Below the pieces are notes generated by a model that saw nothing but the letters and a program-made list of their open reading frames with translations, was not told where the DNA came from and made no database searches. A program made the position numbers and the translations under genes. Positions 51,893 to 60,005 of a stretch of 64,000 nucleotides of DNA are shown one piece after another. The stretch spans positions 1 to 64,000 of the forward strand of contig JALHDH010000005.1 in assembly GCA_022839105.1 (NCBI GenBank), written 5' to 3'. The stretch is from a bacterium (GTDB taxonomy: Bacteria > Vulcanimicrobiota > Xenobia > Xenobiales > Xenobiaceae). The stretch's first letter is position 1, and each line of letters opens with the position of its first letter.

Positions 51893-52417
51893 GTGAAGTG
51901 GCGACCCGGATGGGGATGGCGCAACCCGGCGCCGGGACTGGCTCTCATCGCCCTCCTGAACCTGGGAGCGTGTGGGCCGCCCCCCACCGATCTCGGGTCT
52001 GGCGTCCCGCCGCCCGGCCCGGGGCGACAAGAGGCTCCAGCTCCGCTGGTGGCCCCTCCCCCCTACGCCGAAAGAGGAGCTCCGGCACAGGCCCCGGAGG
52101 TCGCCTTGCAGGACCTGATCCGGCTTCGAGGCCGCGACGGAATCCTGCTCCTGCGGAGAGAGGATCGCGTCCAACAGGTCCGGGTCCTGGAGCACTCCGA
52201 GGGAGGACTCGAACCGGGCGGAGGCTACGGATTCCAAGGAGTGATCACCCTGGATGGCCAGAGGCGCTACGCCAGGTTCCTCTTCGGAGGCGCCGGGGAG
52301 GGCGACGCACAGATCCAGAGGATCCTGGTCCTGACGCACCACACCCAGACCCCCTACACCTGGTCCGTAGAGGAATCCCTGTGGGTCGCCGGTCAGGAAG
52401 AGCCCCTGCCTCCCTGA
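51893..52417 (+). CDS. Lipoprotein with the C-terminal domain also found on the 29255-31477 glycosyltransferase, 174 aa
   Basis: The GTG follows AAGGAGG at eight bases and starts a type II signal peptide ending LGAC (Cys27). After a Pro-rich linker, residues 75-174 form a beta-rich domain: GILLLRREDRVQQVRVLEHS, GVITLDGQRRYARFLFGG, IQRILVLTHHTQTPYTWSVE, SLWVAGQEEP. The same blocks, in the same order and spacing, end the membrane glycosyltransferase at 29255-31477 (IQEVRLLRVGEA, GRVLLEGRAVPVRFVV, IRTIRVLRWATAVPYRWSE, VWLAGHEEP). I know no name for it. Divergent from the glycosyltransferase at 49860-51740. Confidence 0.78.
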   Translation: MKWRPGWGWRNPAPGLALIALLNLGACGPPPTDLGSGVPPPGPGRQEAPAPLVAPPPYAERGAPAQAPEVALQDLIRLRGRDGILLLRREDRVQQVRVLEHSEGGLEPGGGYGFQGVITLDGQRRYARFLFGGAGEGDAQIQRILVLTHHTQTPYTWSVEESLWVAGQEEPLPP

Positions 52418-52505
52418 CCGGATCCTCAGGAGCTCCGACCACCTCGGGCTTCCCGAGCATGAAGGCATTCGAGGAGGTTGCCCCCCGGGAGGAGAAGAGG
52501 CTGCC

Positions 52506-53840
52506 GTGCGCTGCCTGGAAGCCATCCCGGGCCTGGAGCAGGCTCGTTCCGCGGGGGTCTTCCGAGTCGTCGAGGACTGGGCTGAAGACCTGGGCATCCG
52601 CCTGGAGGTGGCCTGGATCCTGACCGACTCGATCCACACCTTGCTGGGGATTTCCCTGCACCCCGAAGACGCCGACCTGCAGGCCAGCCGGGCCTGGCTG
52701 ACCGACGAGCAGGGTCGGGCCCATCCCCTGCTGGAAGTCCTGGAACTCTCCGAGCCCGGGGCCGAGCTTGCCGGGGCGCCCCATCACCGCGGCGTCCTGG
52801 TCTTCGGCGCCGTGGCCCCGGAGGCCAAGCGATTGCGCCTGGAGGTCCAGCGCATCGAGACGGCGGCCCCCGGGTTGAACCTGTGCCCGAGCCAGGTGGA
52901 TCCCTGGAGCCAGCTCGACGAAGATCTGGCCTTGCGCCTCATGGCCTGGGAGGCTCCGGAGGATCCCCTGACGCCCGTGCCGATGGGTTGCGCTGAAGGC
53001 TGTTGGGCGGTGGAGTTCGAGCACAGCTCCAGACCGGCCTGGGAGGCCTCGACCACCATCGACCTGGACGTCCGACATCCGGTTGGCGCCAGGGCGCTGC
53101 GCCTGGTCCGCCTGGAAGGAGGCCTGACCGGATGGCGTCTGGGCTCGCGAATCGAAAGGGCTCACCCCGCTCCGCCCTGGGAGCAGCAGAGGGAGTGGCT
53201 CCGCGCGGCCCGGAACCCTGAGATGGTGGACCGGATATTGGAGTCCGAGGGGCTCGCCCCGCTGTGTGAGATCCCCCAGTTGCGACTGGCCTTGAAGGCC
53301 GGCGACCAGGCCTGCCGGTCAGAACGGCGCAGCGGCCCCTGGGGCCCCCTGCGCGACCGCTGCTATGACTTCTTCGCCCCCACCAGCGCCCCCCCGGAAG
53401 CGCTCGTGGCCGACCAGATCCTGGGCGTGCCCCTGCCCGAACCCTGGGTGTACGAGTTCCACCCCAAACTGGTCGATGACCCGCGCTCGCAGGTCCTGGG
53501 TCCCGAGCTTCCCTTCGAGTTCCGGGCCGAGGTCTGGGTCGAGCCCCTGTACTGGCAGGAGGAGTTCATGCTGCTGGCTCCCCGGGTGGCCGTCCGGGAC
53601 GGACCGGTCGCCGAGGCCTGGGCGGCGCGTTGTCGCATCTGCGATCTGGAGGGGAATGTCTATCCCTGTCAGGGCCAGGCCTGGGCCACCCTTCCGGGGG
53701 GAGGCGGCAACCTCTACGGGCTGCAGTTCCCACCCATCCACCGCCTGGCGGATCGGGTCCGCCTGGAGGTGGAGTCGGTGGATCTGATGCTGACCACGCC
53801 CCTGGAGGTCTCCTGCGCTCCGGGTCCTCAGGCCGGCTGA
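52506..53840 (+). CDS. Hypothetical protein, beta-rich, 444 aa
   Basis: GTG start at 52506 behind GAAGAGG. No signal peptide or membrane segment. The sequence alternates beta-type stretches, for instance WILTDSIHTLLGISLHPED and RLRLEVQRIETAAPG, and resembles paired Ig-like domains of the DUF4179 kind only superficially. Cysteines are scattered (CPSQ, MGCAEGCWAVEF, CRICDLEGNVYPCQG). It sits 88 bp after the lipoprotein gene and may be cotranscribed. I do not recognise it and infer no function. Confidence 0.7.
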   Translation: MRCLEAIPGLEQARSAGVFRVVEDWAEDLGIRLEVAWILTDSIHTLLGISLHPEDADLQASRAWLTDEQGRAHPLLEVLELSEPGAELAGAPHHRGVLVFGAVAPEAKRLRLEVQRIETAAPGLNLCPSQVDPWSQLDEDLALRLMAWEAPEDPLTPVPMGCAEGCWAVEFEHSSRPAWEASTTIDLDVRHPVGARALRLVRLEGGLTGWRLGSRIERAHPAPPWEQQREWLRAARNPEMVDRILESEGLAPLCEIPQLRLALKAGDQACRSERRSGPWGPLRDRCYDFFAPTSAPPEALVADQILGVPLPEPWVYEFHPKLVDDPRSQVLGPELPFEFRAEVWVEPLYWQEEFMLLAPRVAVRDGPVAEAWAARCRICDLEGNVYPCQGQAWATLPGGGGNLYGLQFPPIHRLADRVRLEVESVDLMLTTPLEVSCAPGPQAG

Positions 53841-53873
53841 ACGAAGTCTCCGACTCAGCCCGCCCAAGCCCCG

Positions 53874-53898
53874 ATTGGATGGCCCAAAACCATCCAAT
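53874..53898. promoter_or_regulatory. Perfect 9-bp inverted repeat upstream of the MocR-type regulator gene
   Basis: ATTGGATGG (53874-53882), a seven-base A/C spacer and CCATCCAAT (53890-53898). It lies just before the -35 candidate of the MocR-type gene, where GntR/MocR regulators commonly bind their own control region. Confidence 0.6.
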
Positions 53899-53904
53899 TG
53901 GTGC

Positions 53905-53934
53905 TTGATCCGACCCCTCTCTCCGGGCGATACT
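53905..53934 (+). promoter_or_regulatory. Promoter candidate for the MocR-type regulator gene
   Basis: TTGATC (53905-53910), an 18-base spacer and GATACT (53929-53934), 30 bp before the ATG at 53965. The upstream palindrome almost touches the -35. Confidence 0.5.
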
Positions 53935-53964
53935 GTCCTTGGCTGCTCGCCAAGGAGGAATTGG

Positions 53965-55485
53965 ATGGCCGACCTCTCCCATAACCCGACCCTGGGCCTG
54001 CGCCTGGATCGGGGCATGGAGCTCCCCCTCTTCCGGCAGATCAGCCAAGGGATCCGACGGGGGATCCTGGCCGGCGAGTTCAAAGCCGGCCTGCGCCTTC
54101 CCCCCGAGAGGCTCCTGGCCCGGGCCCTGGGCGTGAATCGCAGCACGGTGCTCTCGGCCTACCGCGAGCTCAAGGACGACGGCCTGGTGGAGGGTCATGT
54201 CGGACGCGGAACCCGAATCCTGCCGCGTCCCGCCGCCTCCCCACAGCCTCCCTCGGCCTGGCAGCCCAGCCCCGGTCCTCGCCTGGCGGCCATCTCGGAT
54301 CCCTTGATCCGGGATCTGCTGGACTCCGAGAACCCCGACACGGTCTCCCTGGCCCTGGGCGTCCCGGCCCCCGAGATGGTGCCGGTGCAGACCCTGGCCG
54401 AGATCCTGGCCCGCCTTCCGGCAGAGGTGGGGCCCGAACTGGCCCTCCACTCCCCGACCGAGGGGGTCCCGGAACTGCGCGAGGCCCTGGCCGGATACCT
54501 GGAAGAAAGGGGAATCCCCGCCCTGCCGCGGGAGATCCTGATCACGGCCGGCTCCCAGCAGGGCCTGGACCTGGTGGCCCGGGTCTTCCTGGCGGCAGAG
54601 GACACCGTGGTGGTGGAAGAGCCCACCTACCTGGGAGCCCTGCAGGTCTTCCGACGGGCCGGGGTCCGACTGGTGGGGGTCCCCGTGGACGAGGAAGGCC
54701 TCAGGGTGGACCTGCTCGAGCCGCTCCTGGCCCGGACCCGCCCCCGGCTCCTGTATACCCAGCCGACCTTCCAGAATCCGACCGGGGCCCAGATGAGCCT
54801 GCCTCGCCGGCGACGCCTGCTGGAAATGGCCGGACGCCATCAGGTGCCGATCCTGGAAGAGGACGTGTACGGGGATATCCGCTACGAGGGCCAGGCCTTG
54901 CCTTCCCTGCGGGCCCTGGACTCCTCCGGGCAGGTCCTGCAGGTGGGCAGCTTCTCCAAGACCCTGTGCCCGGGGCTCCGGATTGGCTGGTTGAATGGCC
55001 CGGCCTCGGCCATCCGCCAACTGGCGGTGGCCCGGCAGACCGTCGATCTGCATACGGCCACCATGAACCAGTGGGTGGTCCAGCGCTTCCTCTCCGAGGG
55101 CCTGCTGGCTCGCCACCTGGAGCGGATCCGCCCGGAGTACGCCGCGCGCCGGGACGTGCTCCTGGAAGGGCTGGCTCCCCTGGCCAGCCTGGGACTGACC
55201 TGGACCCGCCCCCAAGGGGGGTACTACGTCTGGTGTCGCCTTCCCGACGACATCTCGCTGCCGCGCCTGGCTGCCGAAGCCGCGCGGGAAGGCGTCGCCT
55301 TCCTGCCCGGAACGGTCTGCTCGGCGGATGGCGGCACGACCCGCCACCTGCGCCTGAACTTCACCGCCCTGCCCCCAGAGCGCCTGCGGGAGGGAGTCGC
55401 CCGGCTCTCCCGAGCGCTGCGGGCCGCCCGCTCCCCCCGTCGGGAGGAGGACGCCGAGGGCGAAACCCACCAACCAATAATCTGA
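53965..55485 (+). CDS. MocR-family regulator: GntR HTH fused to PLP aminotransferase domain, 506 aa
   Basis: The winged-helix GntR domain (about 15-85) has FRQISQGIRRGILAGEFKAGLRLPPERLLARALGVNRSTV. A type I aminotransferase fold follows (about 130-495) with AGSQQGLDLVARVFL, YTQPTFQNPTGAQM, EEDVYGDIRYEG, the PLP Lys in VGSFSKTLCPGLRIGW and the Arg of RLNFTA. Members sense amino acids, PLP or their derivatives and often control a neighbouring enzyme gene, here the aminotransferase 51 bp downstream. The ATG at 53965 follows AAGGAGG at six bases. Likely autoregulated through the palindrome upstream. Confidence 0.92.
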   Translation: MADLSHNPTLGLRLDRGMELPLFRQISQGIRRGILAGEFKAGLRLPPERLLARALGVNRSTVLSAYRELKDDGLVEGHVGRGTRILPRPAASPQPPSAWQPSPGPRLAAISDPLIRDLLDSENPDTVSLALGVPAPEMVPVQTLAEILARLPAEVGPELALHSPTEGVPELREALAGYLEERGIPALPREILITAGSQQGLDLVARVFLAAEDTVVVEEPTYLGALQVFRRAGVRLVGVPVDEEGLRVDLLEPLLARTRPRLLYTQPTFQNPTGAQMSLPRRRRLLEMAGRHQVPILEEDVYGDIRYEGQALPSLRALDSSGQVLQVGSFSKTLCPGLRIGWLNGPASAIRQLAVARQTVDLHTATMNQWVVQRFLSEGLLARHLERIRPEYAARRDVLLEGLAPLASLGLTWTRPQGGYYVWCRLPDDISLPRLAAEAAREGVAFLPGTVCSADGGTTRHLRLNFTALPPERLREGVARLSRALRAARSPRREEDAEGETHQPII

Positions 55486-55536
55486 AGACCCGGGCCCGTC
55501 CGCCCGGCCTGCCGGGCAGCCACCTCAAGGGAGCGT

Positions 55537-56763
55537 ATGATGAGACAAGACCGATTTGCCCGCCGGATGGCGGGGATGAGCACCTCCGAGGTCCGCGAGA
55601 TCCTCAAGGTCACCGAGCGTCCCGAGATCCTGTCCTTTGCCGGCGGGCTGCCGGCCCCCGAGCTCTTCCCCACCGAGGAGCTGGCCGTCCAGGCCCGAGC
55701 CCTCCTGGAGGAGGAGGGAGTCCGAGCCCTGCAATACGCTCCCACCGAGGGCTACCTGCCCCTGCGCGAGTGGATCTGCGAGAGGATGAACACGGTGTGG
55801 GGGACCCAGGTCACCTCCTCCGAAATCCTGATCACCAGCGGCTCGCAGCAAGGACTGGATCTGACCGCCAAGGTCTTCCTGGATGAAGGGGACCTGGTCT
55901 GGTGCGAGAGCCCGACCTATCTCGCCGCCCTGGGCGCCTTCAACGTGGCCATGCCCCGATACGAGCAGATGGCCACCGACGAGGACGGCGTCCTTCTGGA
56001 CGGACTGGAGGAGCGCCTGAAGAAGACCCCTCCGAAGATGGTCTACGTGATTCCCACCTTCCAGAACCCTTCGGGTCGCACCTGGAGCATGGAACGCCGT
56101 CGCGGCTTCATGGAGCTGATGACGAAGCATGAGATCCCCGTCATCGAGGACAACGCCTACTACGAGGTCCGCTTCGACGAGGTGGAATACTGCTCGTTGA
56201 AGTCCTTCGACCCCAAGGGGCTGGTGATCTCGTTGGCCAGCTTCTCGAAGGTCCTGTGCCCGGGACTGCGGGTGGCCTGGGTGGCGGCAGCCCCCGAGGT
56301 GCTCTCGCGCTACATCGTCGTCAAGCAATCCACCGACCTGCAGACCTCCAACTTCAACCAGATGCTGGTCTACCGCTTCCTGAAGGCCTACGACTTCGAC
56401 GAGCGCCTCGGCCGGATCCGCGACACCTACAGGGTTCGGCGGGACGCGATGGTGGCGGCCCTGGAGGAGGAACTGCCCGTGGGCATGGGCTTCACCCGCC
56501 CGGCCGGCGGGATGTTCGTCTGGTTGGAGATGCCCGAGGGCGTGGATGCCCACGCGCTGCTGCAGCGCTGCCTGAAGGCCTGCGTGGCCTTCGTGCCGGG
56601 CTTTGCCTTCTATCCCGAGAAGGGCCGGCGCAACACGGCTCGGCTGAACTTCTCCAACCTGCCGCCCGAGAAGATCCGCCATGGGGTGCGCGTCTTCGCG
56701 CGCTGCCTGGCCGAGGAGATGGAGGCCAGGGAGCCTCAGGGCGCCCTGAGCGCCAGGAAATAG
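55537..56763 (+). CDS. PLP-dependent aminotransferase, 2-aminoadipate/LysN type, 408 aa
   Basis: Class I/II aminotransferase with FAGGLPAPELFP, ALQYAPTEGYLPLREWI, ITSGSQQGLDLTAKVFLDEGD, YVIPTFQNPSGRTW, EDNAYYEVRF, ASFSKVLCPGLRVAW (PLP Lys) and ARLNFSNLP. This set is characteristic of LysN and related 2-aminoadipate, aromatic or branched-chain transaminases. The exact substrate cannot be read from sequence. Its closeness to the aminotransferase half of the upstream MocR fusion suggests duplication followed by regulator specialisation. Confidence 0.9.
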   Translation: MMRQDRFARRMAGMSTSEVREILKVTERPEILSFAGGLPAPELFPTEELAVQARALLEEEGVRALQYAPTEGYLPLREWICERMNTVWGTQVTSSEILITSGSQQGLDLTAKVFLDEGDLVWCESPTYLAALGAFNVAMPRYEQMATDEDGVLLDGLEERLKKTPPKMVYVIPTFQNPSGRTWSMERRRGFMELMTKHEIPVIEDNAYYEVRFDEVEYCSLKSFDPKGLVISLASFSKVLCPGLRVAWVAAAPEVLSRYIVVKQSTDLQTSNFNQMLVYRFLKAYDFDERLGRIRDTYRVRRDAMVAALEEELPVGMGFTRPAGGMFVWLEMPEGVDAHALLQRCLKACVAFVPGFAFYPEKGRRNTARLNFSNLPPEKIRHGVRVFARCLAEEMEAREPQGALSARK

Positions 56764-56773
56764 TCCAATGCAA

Positions 56774-56805
56774 CTCGGGAGCCCCGGTGAACCGGGGCTC
56801 CCGAG
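56774..56805. terminator. Bidirectional hairpin terminator between convergent genes
   Basis: Perfect 14-bp stem (56774-56787 with 56792-56805) around a TGAA loop, in the 44-bp spacer between the convergent aminotransferase and radical SAM genes. There is no T-run on either side, so the terminating strength rests on the stem. Confidence 0.65.
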
Positions 56806-56807
56806 CC

Positions 56808-58211
56808 TCAACCCTTCATCCAGCTCCGGAAATCCAATCGCTTGAGGACCTCCCGAGGCTTCATGCGCCTCAGGTTGGCCCAGACCACCTCGGGACGGAA
56901 GTAGAACTCGACGAAGGCCCGGCGCCGCAGGACCTCGGCGCGCTCGGCCGAGAATCCGGGCAGATCCAGCAGCGCCCGGGGGAAATCGTACTCCGTCCAG
57001 TCGGCCTCCCGCAGCCACCCCTGGGCGCGCCCCCTCTCGGCCAGTTCCGTCCCGGGATAGGGCACCGCGCAGTAGAACTGCGCATAGTCGCAATGGCGTC
57101 GGGCAAAGACCCGGCTGGCGCGGGCCGTCTCTTCGGTCTCGCCGGGCAGGCCCACCACGAAGTGCCCCATCACCTTGATGCCGGCCCGCCGGATGGCCCG
57201 GGCGGCACGGATCCCGTCCTCCACCTTGAGGCCCTTGCGGACCCCGTCCAGGATGGCCTGGGACGAGCTCTCCAGACCCAGGGTCAGCATGTAGCACCCG
57301 GAACGCCGCATCAGGGCCAGCAACTCGTCGTCCAACTGGTCGGCCCGGGCCGCGCCCATCCAGCAGATGTCCAGGTCCTCCTGCACCAGGGCCTCGCACA
57401 ACTCCACCAGCACCGAACGACGGGATGAGACCATCTCGCCCCAGAAGATGAAGTGCCGGATGCCGTGACGGCGGACGCACTCGCGGATCTCGGCCAGGGC
57501 GCTCCCGGCCGAGCGTCGCCGCTCACGCCGCCCGTAGTACAGCGGCGCCAGGCAATAGATGCAGGAATGGGGGCAACCCCGCGAGAGGCTGATCATCGTC
57601 AGGGGGTCTCCCGTCAGGGGGAAGCGGAACAGGTCGGACGGGATCGAGTCGCGATCGGGGAAGGGCAGGCTGTCGAGATCCTCCACCAGGGCACGCTCCT
57701 CCGAGACCCGGATCTGGCCCTCTTCCCTCCAGGCCAGGGAGGGCAGGCCGGCCCCGGATTCCCCGGAGGCCAGGCGTTCGGCCAGGGCCAGCACGGCCCT
57801 CTCGGGCTCGCCCACCGCGGCATGGTCGAGCCAGGGGAAGGCCTGCAGGCACTCCCGGGCCAGGAGGGTCGGGAAGACCCCCACCGCCACTGCGATCATG
57901 CCTGGAAGAAGCTCCTTGGCCTGACGGGCGAACTCCAGATCCGAGCGGATCGAGGGGAAGGCCGTATTCAGGACCAGCAGATCCGCCGCCCCCTGGCGCA
58001 CATCCTCCAGGCACTCCTCCCAGGGAATCCTCTGGGCCACGGCATCCACAAGCCGAACCTCGAACCCGCGCTGGCGCAGGCTGGAGCTCAGATACATCAA
58101 GGTGATCGGGGGGAAGAGCTCGGTCCAGGACGAGCGCGACTGCATGCAGCGCCCCTCCCGGATATAGGAGGCCCCATCCGAGGCTGGAGGGTTCAGGATC
58201 AGGATCCGCAA
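56808..58211 (-). CDS. B12-binding-domain radical SAM protein, 467 aa
   Basis: N-terminal cobalamin-binding Rossmann-type domain (MRILILNPPASDG, PPITLMYLSSSLRQRGFEVRLVDAV, VGVFPTLL, GEPERAVLALAERL; no DxHxxG motif, as usual for class B enzymes). The radical SAM core follows with SRGCPHSCIYC, GLESSSQAILDGVRKG and GHFVVGLPGETEE. Such proteins methylate unactivated carbon or rearrange rings; some act on hopanoids or lipids, but nothing here defines the substrate. The TTG at 58211 is supported by AAGGAG at eight bases and by the conserved N-terminus. Divergent from a GT2 gene across 99 bp. Confidence 0.9.
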   Translation of the reverse strand: MRILILNPPASDGASYIREGRCMQSRSSWTELFPPITLMYLSSSLRQRGFEVRLVDAVAQRIPWEECLEDVRQGAADLLVLNTAFPSIRSDLEFARQAKELLPGMIAVAVGVFPTLLARECLQAFPWLDHAAVGEPERAVLALAERLASGESGAGLPSLAWREEGQIRVSEERALVEDLDSLPFPDRDSIPSDLFRFPLTGDPLTMISLSRGCPHSCIYCLAPLYYGRRERRRSAGSALAEIRECVRRHGIRHFIFWGEMVSSRRSVLVELCEALVQEDLDICWMGAARADQLDDELLALMRRSGCYMLTLGLESSSQAILDGVRKGLKVEDGIRAARAIRRAGIKVMGHFVVGLPGETEETARASRVFARRHCDYAQFYCAVPYPGTELAERGRAQGWLREADWTEYDFPRALLDLPGFSAERAEVLRRRAFVEFYFRPEVVWANLRRMKPREVLKRLDFRSWMKG

Positions 58212-58310
58212 CGGGAGTTCTCCTTGCGGGGTTTCCCTGAAGAATAGACCAATTGGCGGCGCCACTTCAACTCGGCAGGACTCACCGAGGGCTGCCCGAA
58301 GCGCGGTTGC

Positions 58311-59000
58311 GTGCTGGTCACCATCGTGATTCCCACCCTGGACGAGGAGGAGGGCCTTCCTCGCGTCTTCGAAGCCCTGCCTCTGAGGGATCTCCGCGAG
58401 CGGGGCCACCAGGTCCAGGTGATCGTCGTGGACGGCGGAAGCACCGACGCCACCCGCGAAGTGGCAGCCGCCCACGGAGCCCGGGTGATGCGCTTCCGCC
58501 GGGGATATGGCCGGCAGTATCGGGCGGCCCTGGCCGAGGTCCCCCACGGGGTGATCGTCACCCTGGACGCCGACGGCTCCTACCCTGCCGGACGAATCGC
58601 CGAGTTCGTGGACCTCCTCCTGGGCCGGGAGCTGGATTTCCTCTCCGTCAGCCGGATGGAGGACATGACTCCAGAGGCGATGTCCCGGATGCACCGCTTC
58701 GGGAATGCCGTCCTGAGCCTCACCACGCGCTGGCTCTTCCGCGTCGAGGTGAAGGACTCCCAGAGCGGGATGTGGATCTTCCGCCAGGAGATCCTCCCCT
58801 TCCTGAACCTCCACGCCGAAGGCATGGCCTTCTCGGAGGAGATCAAGATCGAGGCCTTCACGCGCTTTCGGGCCCTGGAGGTTCCCGGCATCTACACCGC
58901 CCGCATCGGACGCGCCAAGATCCGTTCCTTCCGCGACGGCCTGGGCAACCTGTTCTACCTCTTCCTCAAGAAGCTCCGCTTTCTGGTGGGGCGCCCCTGA
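58311..59000 (+). CDS. GT2 glycosyltransferase, polyprenyl-phosphate-sugar-synthase-like, 229 aa
   Basis: MLVTIVIPTLDEEEGLPRVF, VIVVDGGSTDATREVAAA, TLDADGSYPAGRI and DSQSGMWIFRQEILPFL fit the DPM1/YfdH-type GT2 group that makes lipid-linked sugars. GTG start at 58311 with no clear ribosome-binding site. It lies next to a radical SAM gene, as GT2 genes do elsewhere in the window. Overlaps the convergent transporter gene by 35 bp. Confidence 0.85.
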   Translation: MLVTIVIPTLDEEEGLPRVFEALPLRDLRERGHQVQVIVVDGGSTDATREVAAAHGARVMRFRRGYGRQYRAALAEVPHGVIVTLDADGSYPAGRIAEFVDLLLGRELDFLSVSRMEDMTPEAMSRMHRFGNAVLSLTTRWLFRVEVKDSQSGMWIFRQEILPFLNLHAEGMAFSEEIKIEAFTRFRALEVPGIYTARIGRAKIRSFRDGLGNLFYLFLKKLRFLVGRP

Positions 59001-59817
59001 GGCCCTGGACGGCAGCGACCTGGCCCGCCAGGAAGACGACCCCCAGGACCACCAGGCCCAATCCCAGCGCCAGCCCGCCCGTGAAGGGTTCCCCGAAGAG
59101 GGCCCAGGCCGTGCCGGCCGGAACCAGGATGGCCATGCTGGAGTAGGTGGCCACCACCTCGACAGCCGTGCCGTGCAGCCAGGCGACCTGCTGAGTGATG
59201 AAGCCAAGCCCTGCCACCAGGAAGAAGAGGAGCAGGTAGGGCTCCTGGAGGACCCGGGCGGGGTCTGCCAGGAAGGCCCCGGCCACGACCTTCTGAAGGA
59301 TCATCGCGACGCCCGCGCAGGTTCCCGCTGCCCCCCCCAGCAGGATCCCCACCGCCCCGGGGGCCCGCTGCCGCAGGCCGGTCCGGAGCCGGGGCAGGGT
59401 CAACAGGAGGACCGGCAACAGGGCCGCGCCGAGCAGGAGACCCGCCCCCCAGGCGAAGGCCTCGGGGCGGAAGACCTCGGCCGGCTGCCTGGGAAGGGAG
59501 CCCAACCGACCCGTCAGGAAGGTTCCCAGCACGATCAGGCCCAGGGCCGCCAGGTGGGTCCGGGTCAAAGGCTCGCACAGGACCCGGGAGGCAAAGAGGG
59601 CCAGGGCCGCCAGACCCAACCCCTCCAGAGGAGCCACCACCGAGGCCCGGGCCAGTCCATAGGCCGGAAAGAGGAGGAAGGCGCCGGCCAGGGTCATGGC
59701 CGTGCCCACCAACCAGGTTCCCGGCCCCCGGCCTCCGGTCACGAAGCCACAGGCCCCCGCCTTCTGCACCCCCATCCCGACGTTGGAGAGCAGATAGGCG
59801 GCCAGGCCCAGGGCCAT
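58966..59817 (-). CDS. EamA/DMT-superfamily membrane transporter, 283 aa
   Basis: About nine to ten short hydrophobic helices in two related halves. The first includes GLAAYLLSNVGMGVQK and PAYGLARASVVAPLEGLGLAALALFASRVL; the second ends VVATYSSMAILVPAGTAWALFGEPFTGG, the EamA hallmark. Exports or imports small molecules; substrate unknown. The ATG at 59817 starts the first helix; a TTG at 59844 is an alternative. Confidence 0.82.
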   Translation of the reverse strand: MALGLAAYLLSNVGMGVQKAGACGFVTGGRGPGTWLVGTAMTLAGAFLLFPAYGLARASVVAPLEGLGLAALALFASRVLCEPLTRTHLAALGLIVLGTFLTGRLGSLPRQPAEVFRPEAFAWGAGLLLGAALLPVLLLTLPRLRTGLRQRAPGAVGILLGGAAGTCAGVAMILQKVVAGAFLADPARVLQEPYLLLFFLVAGLGFITQQVAWLHGTAVEVVATYSSMAILVPAGTAWALFGEPFTGGLALGLGLVVLGVVFLAGQVAAVQGLRGAPPESGAS

Positions 59818-60005
59818 CCCCCAGGCCTCAGCCCCCTGGCTCAAAGCTTTCCTTCCGCCCGTTCTCGATGCGCCACCGGGGGGCGGTTCGGCCGCCGGGC
59901 GGTGGCTGCCTCCCCGGACCGGAAACCATGTTACGATTCTTTCACGTGTCCCGCGCCGAACGGGTGTAGGATGAGACTGAAACACTCCAGGAAAGGCCTC
60001 TTCCA

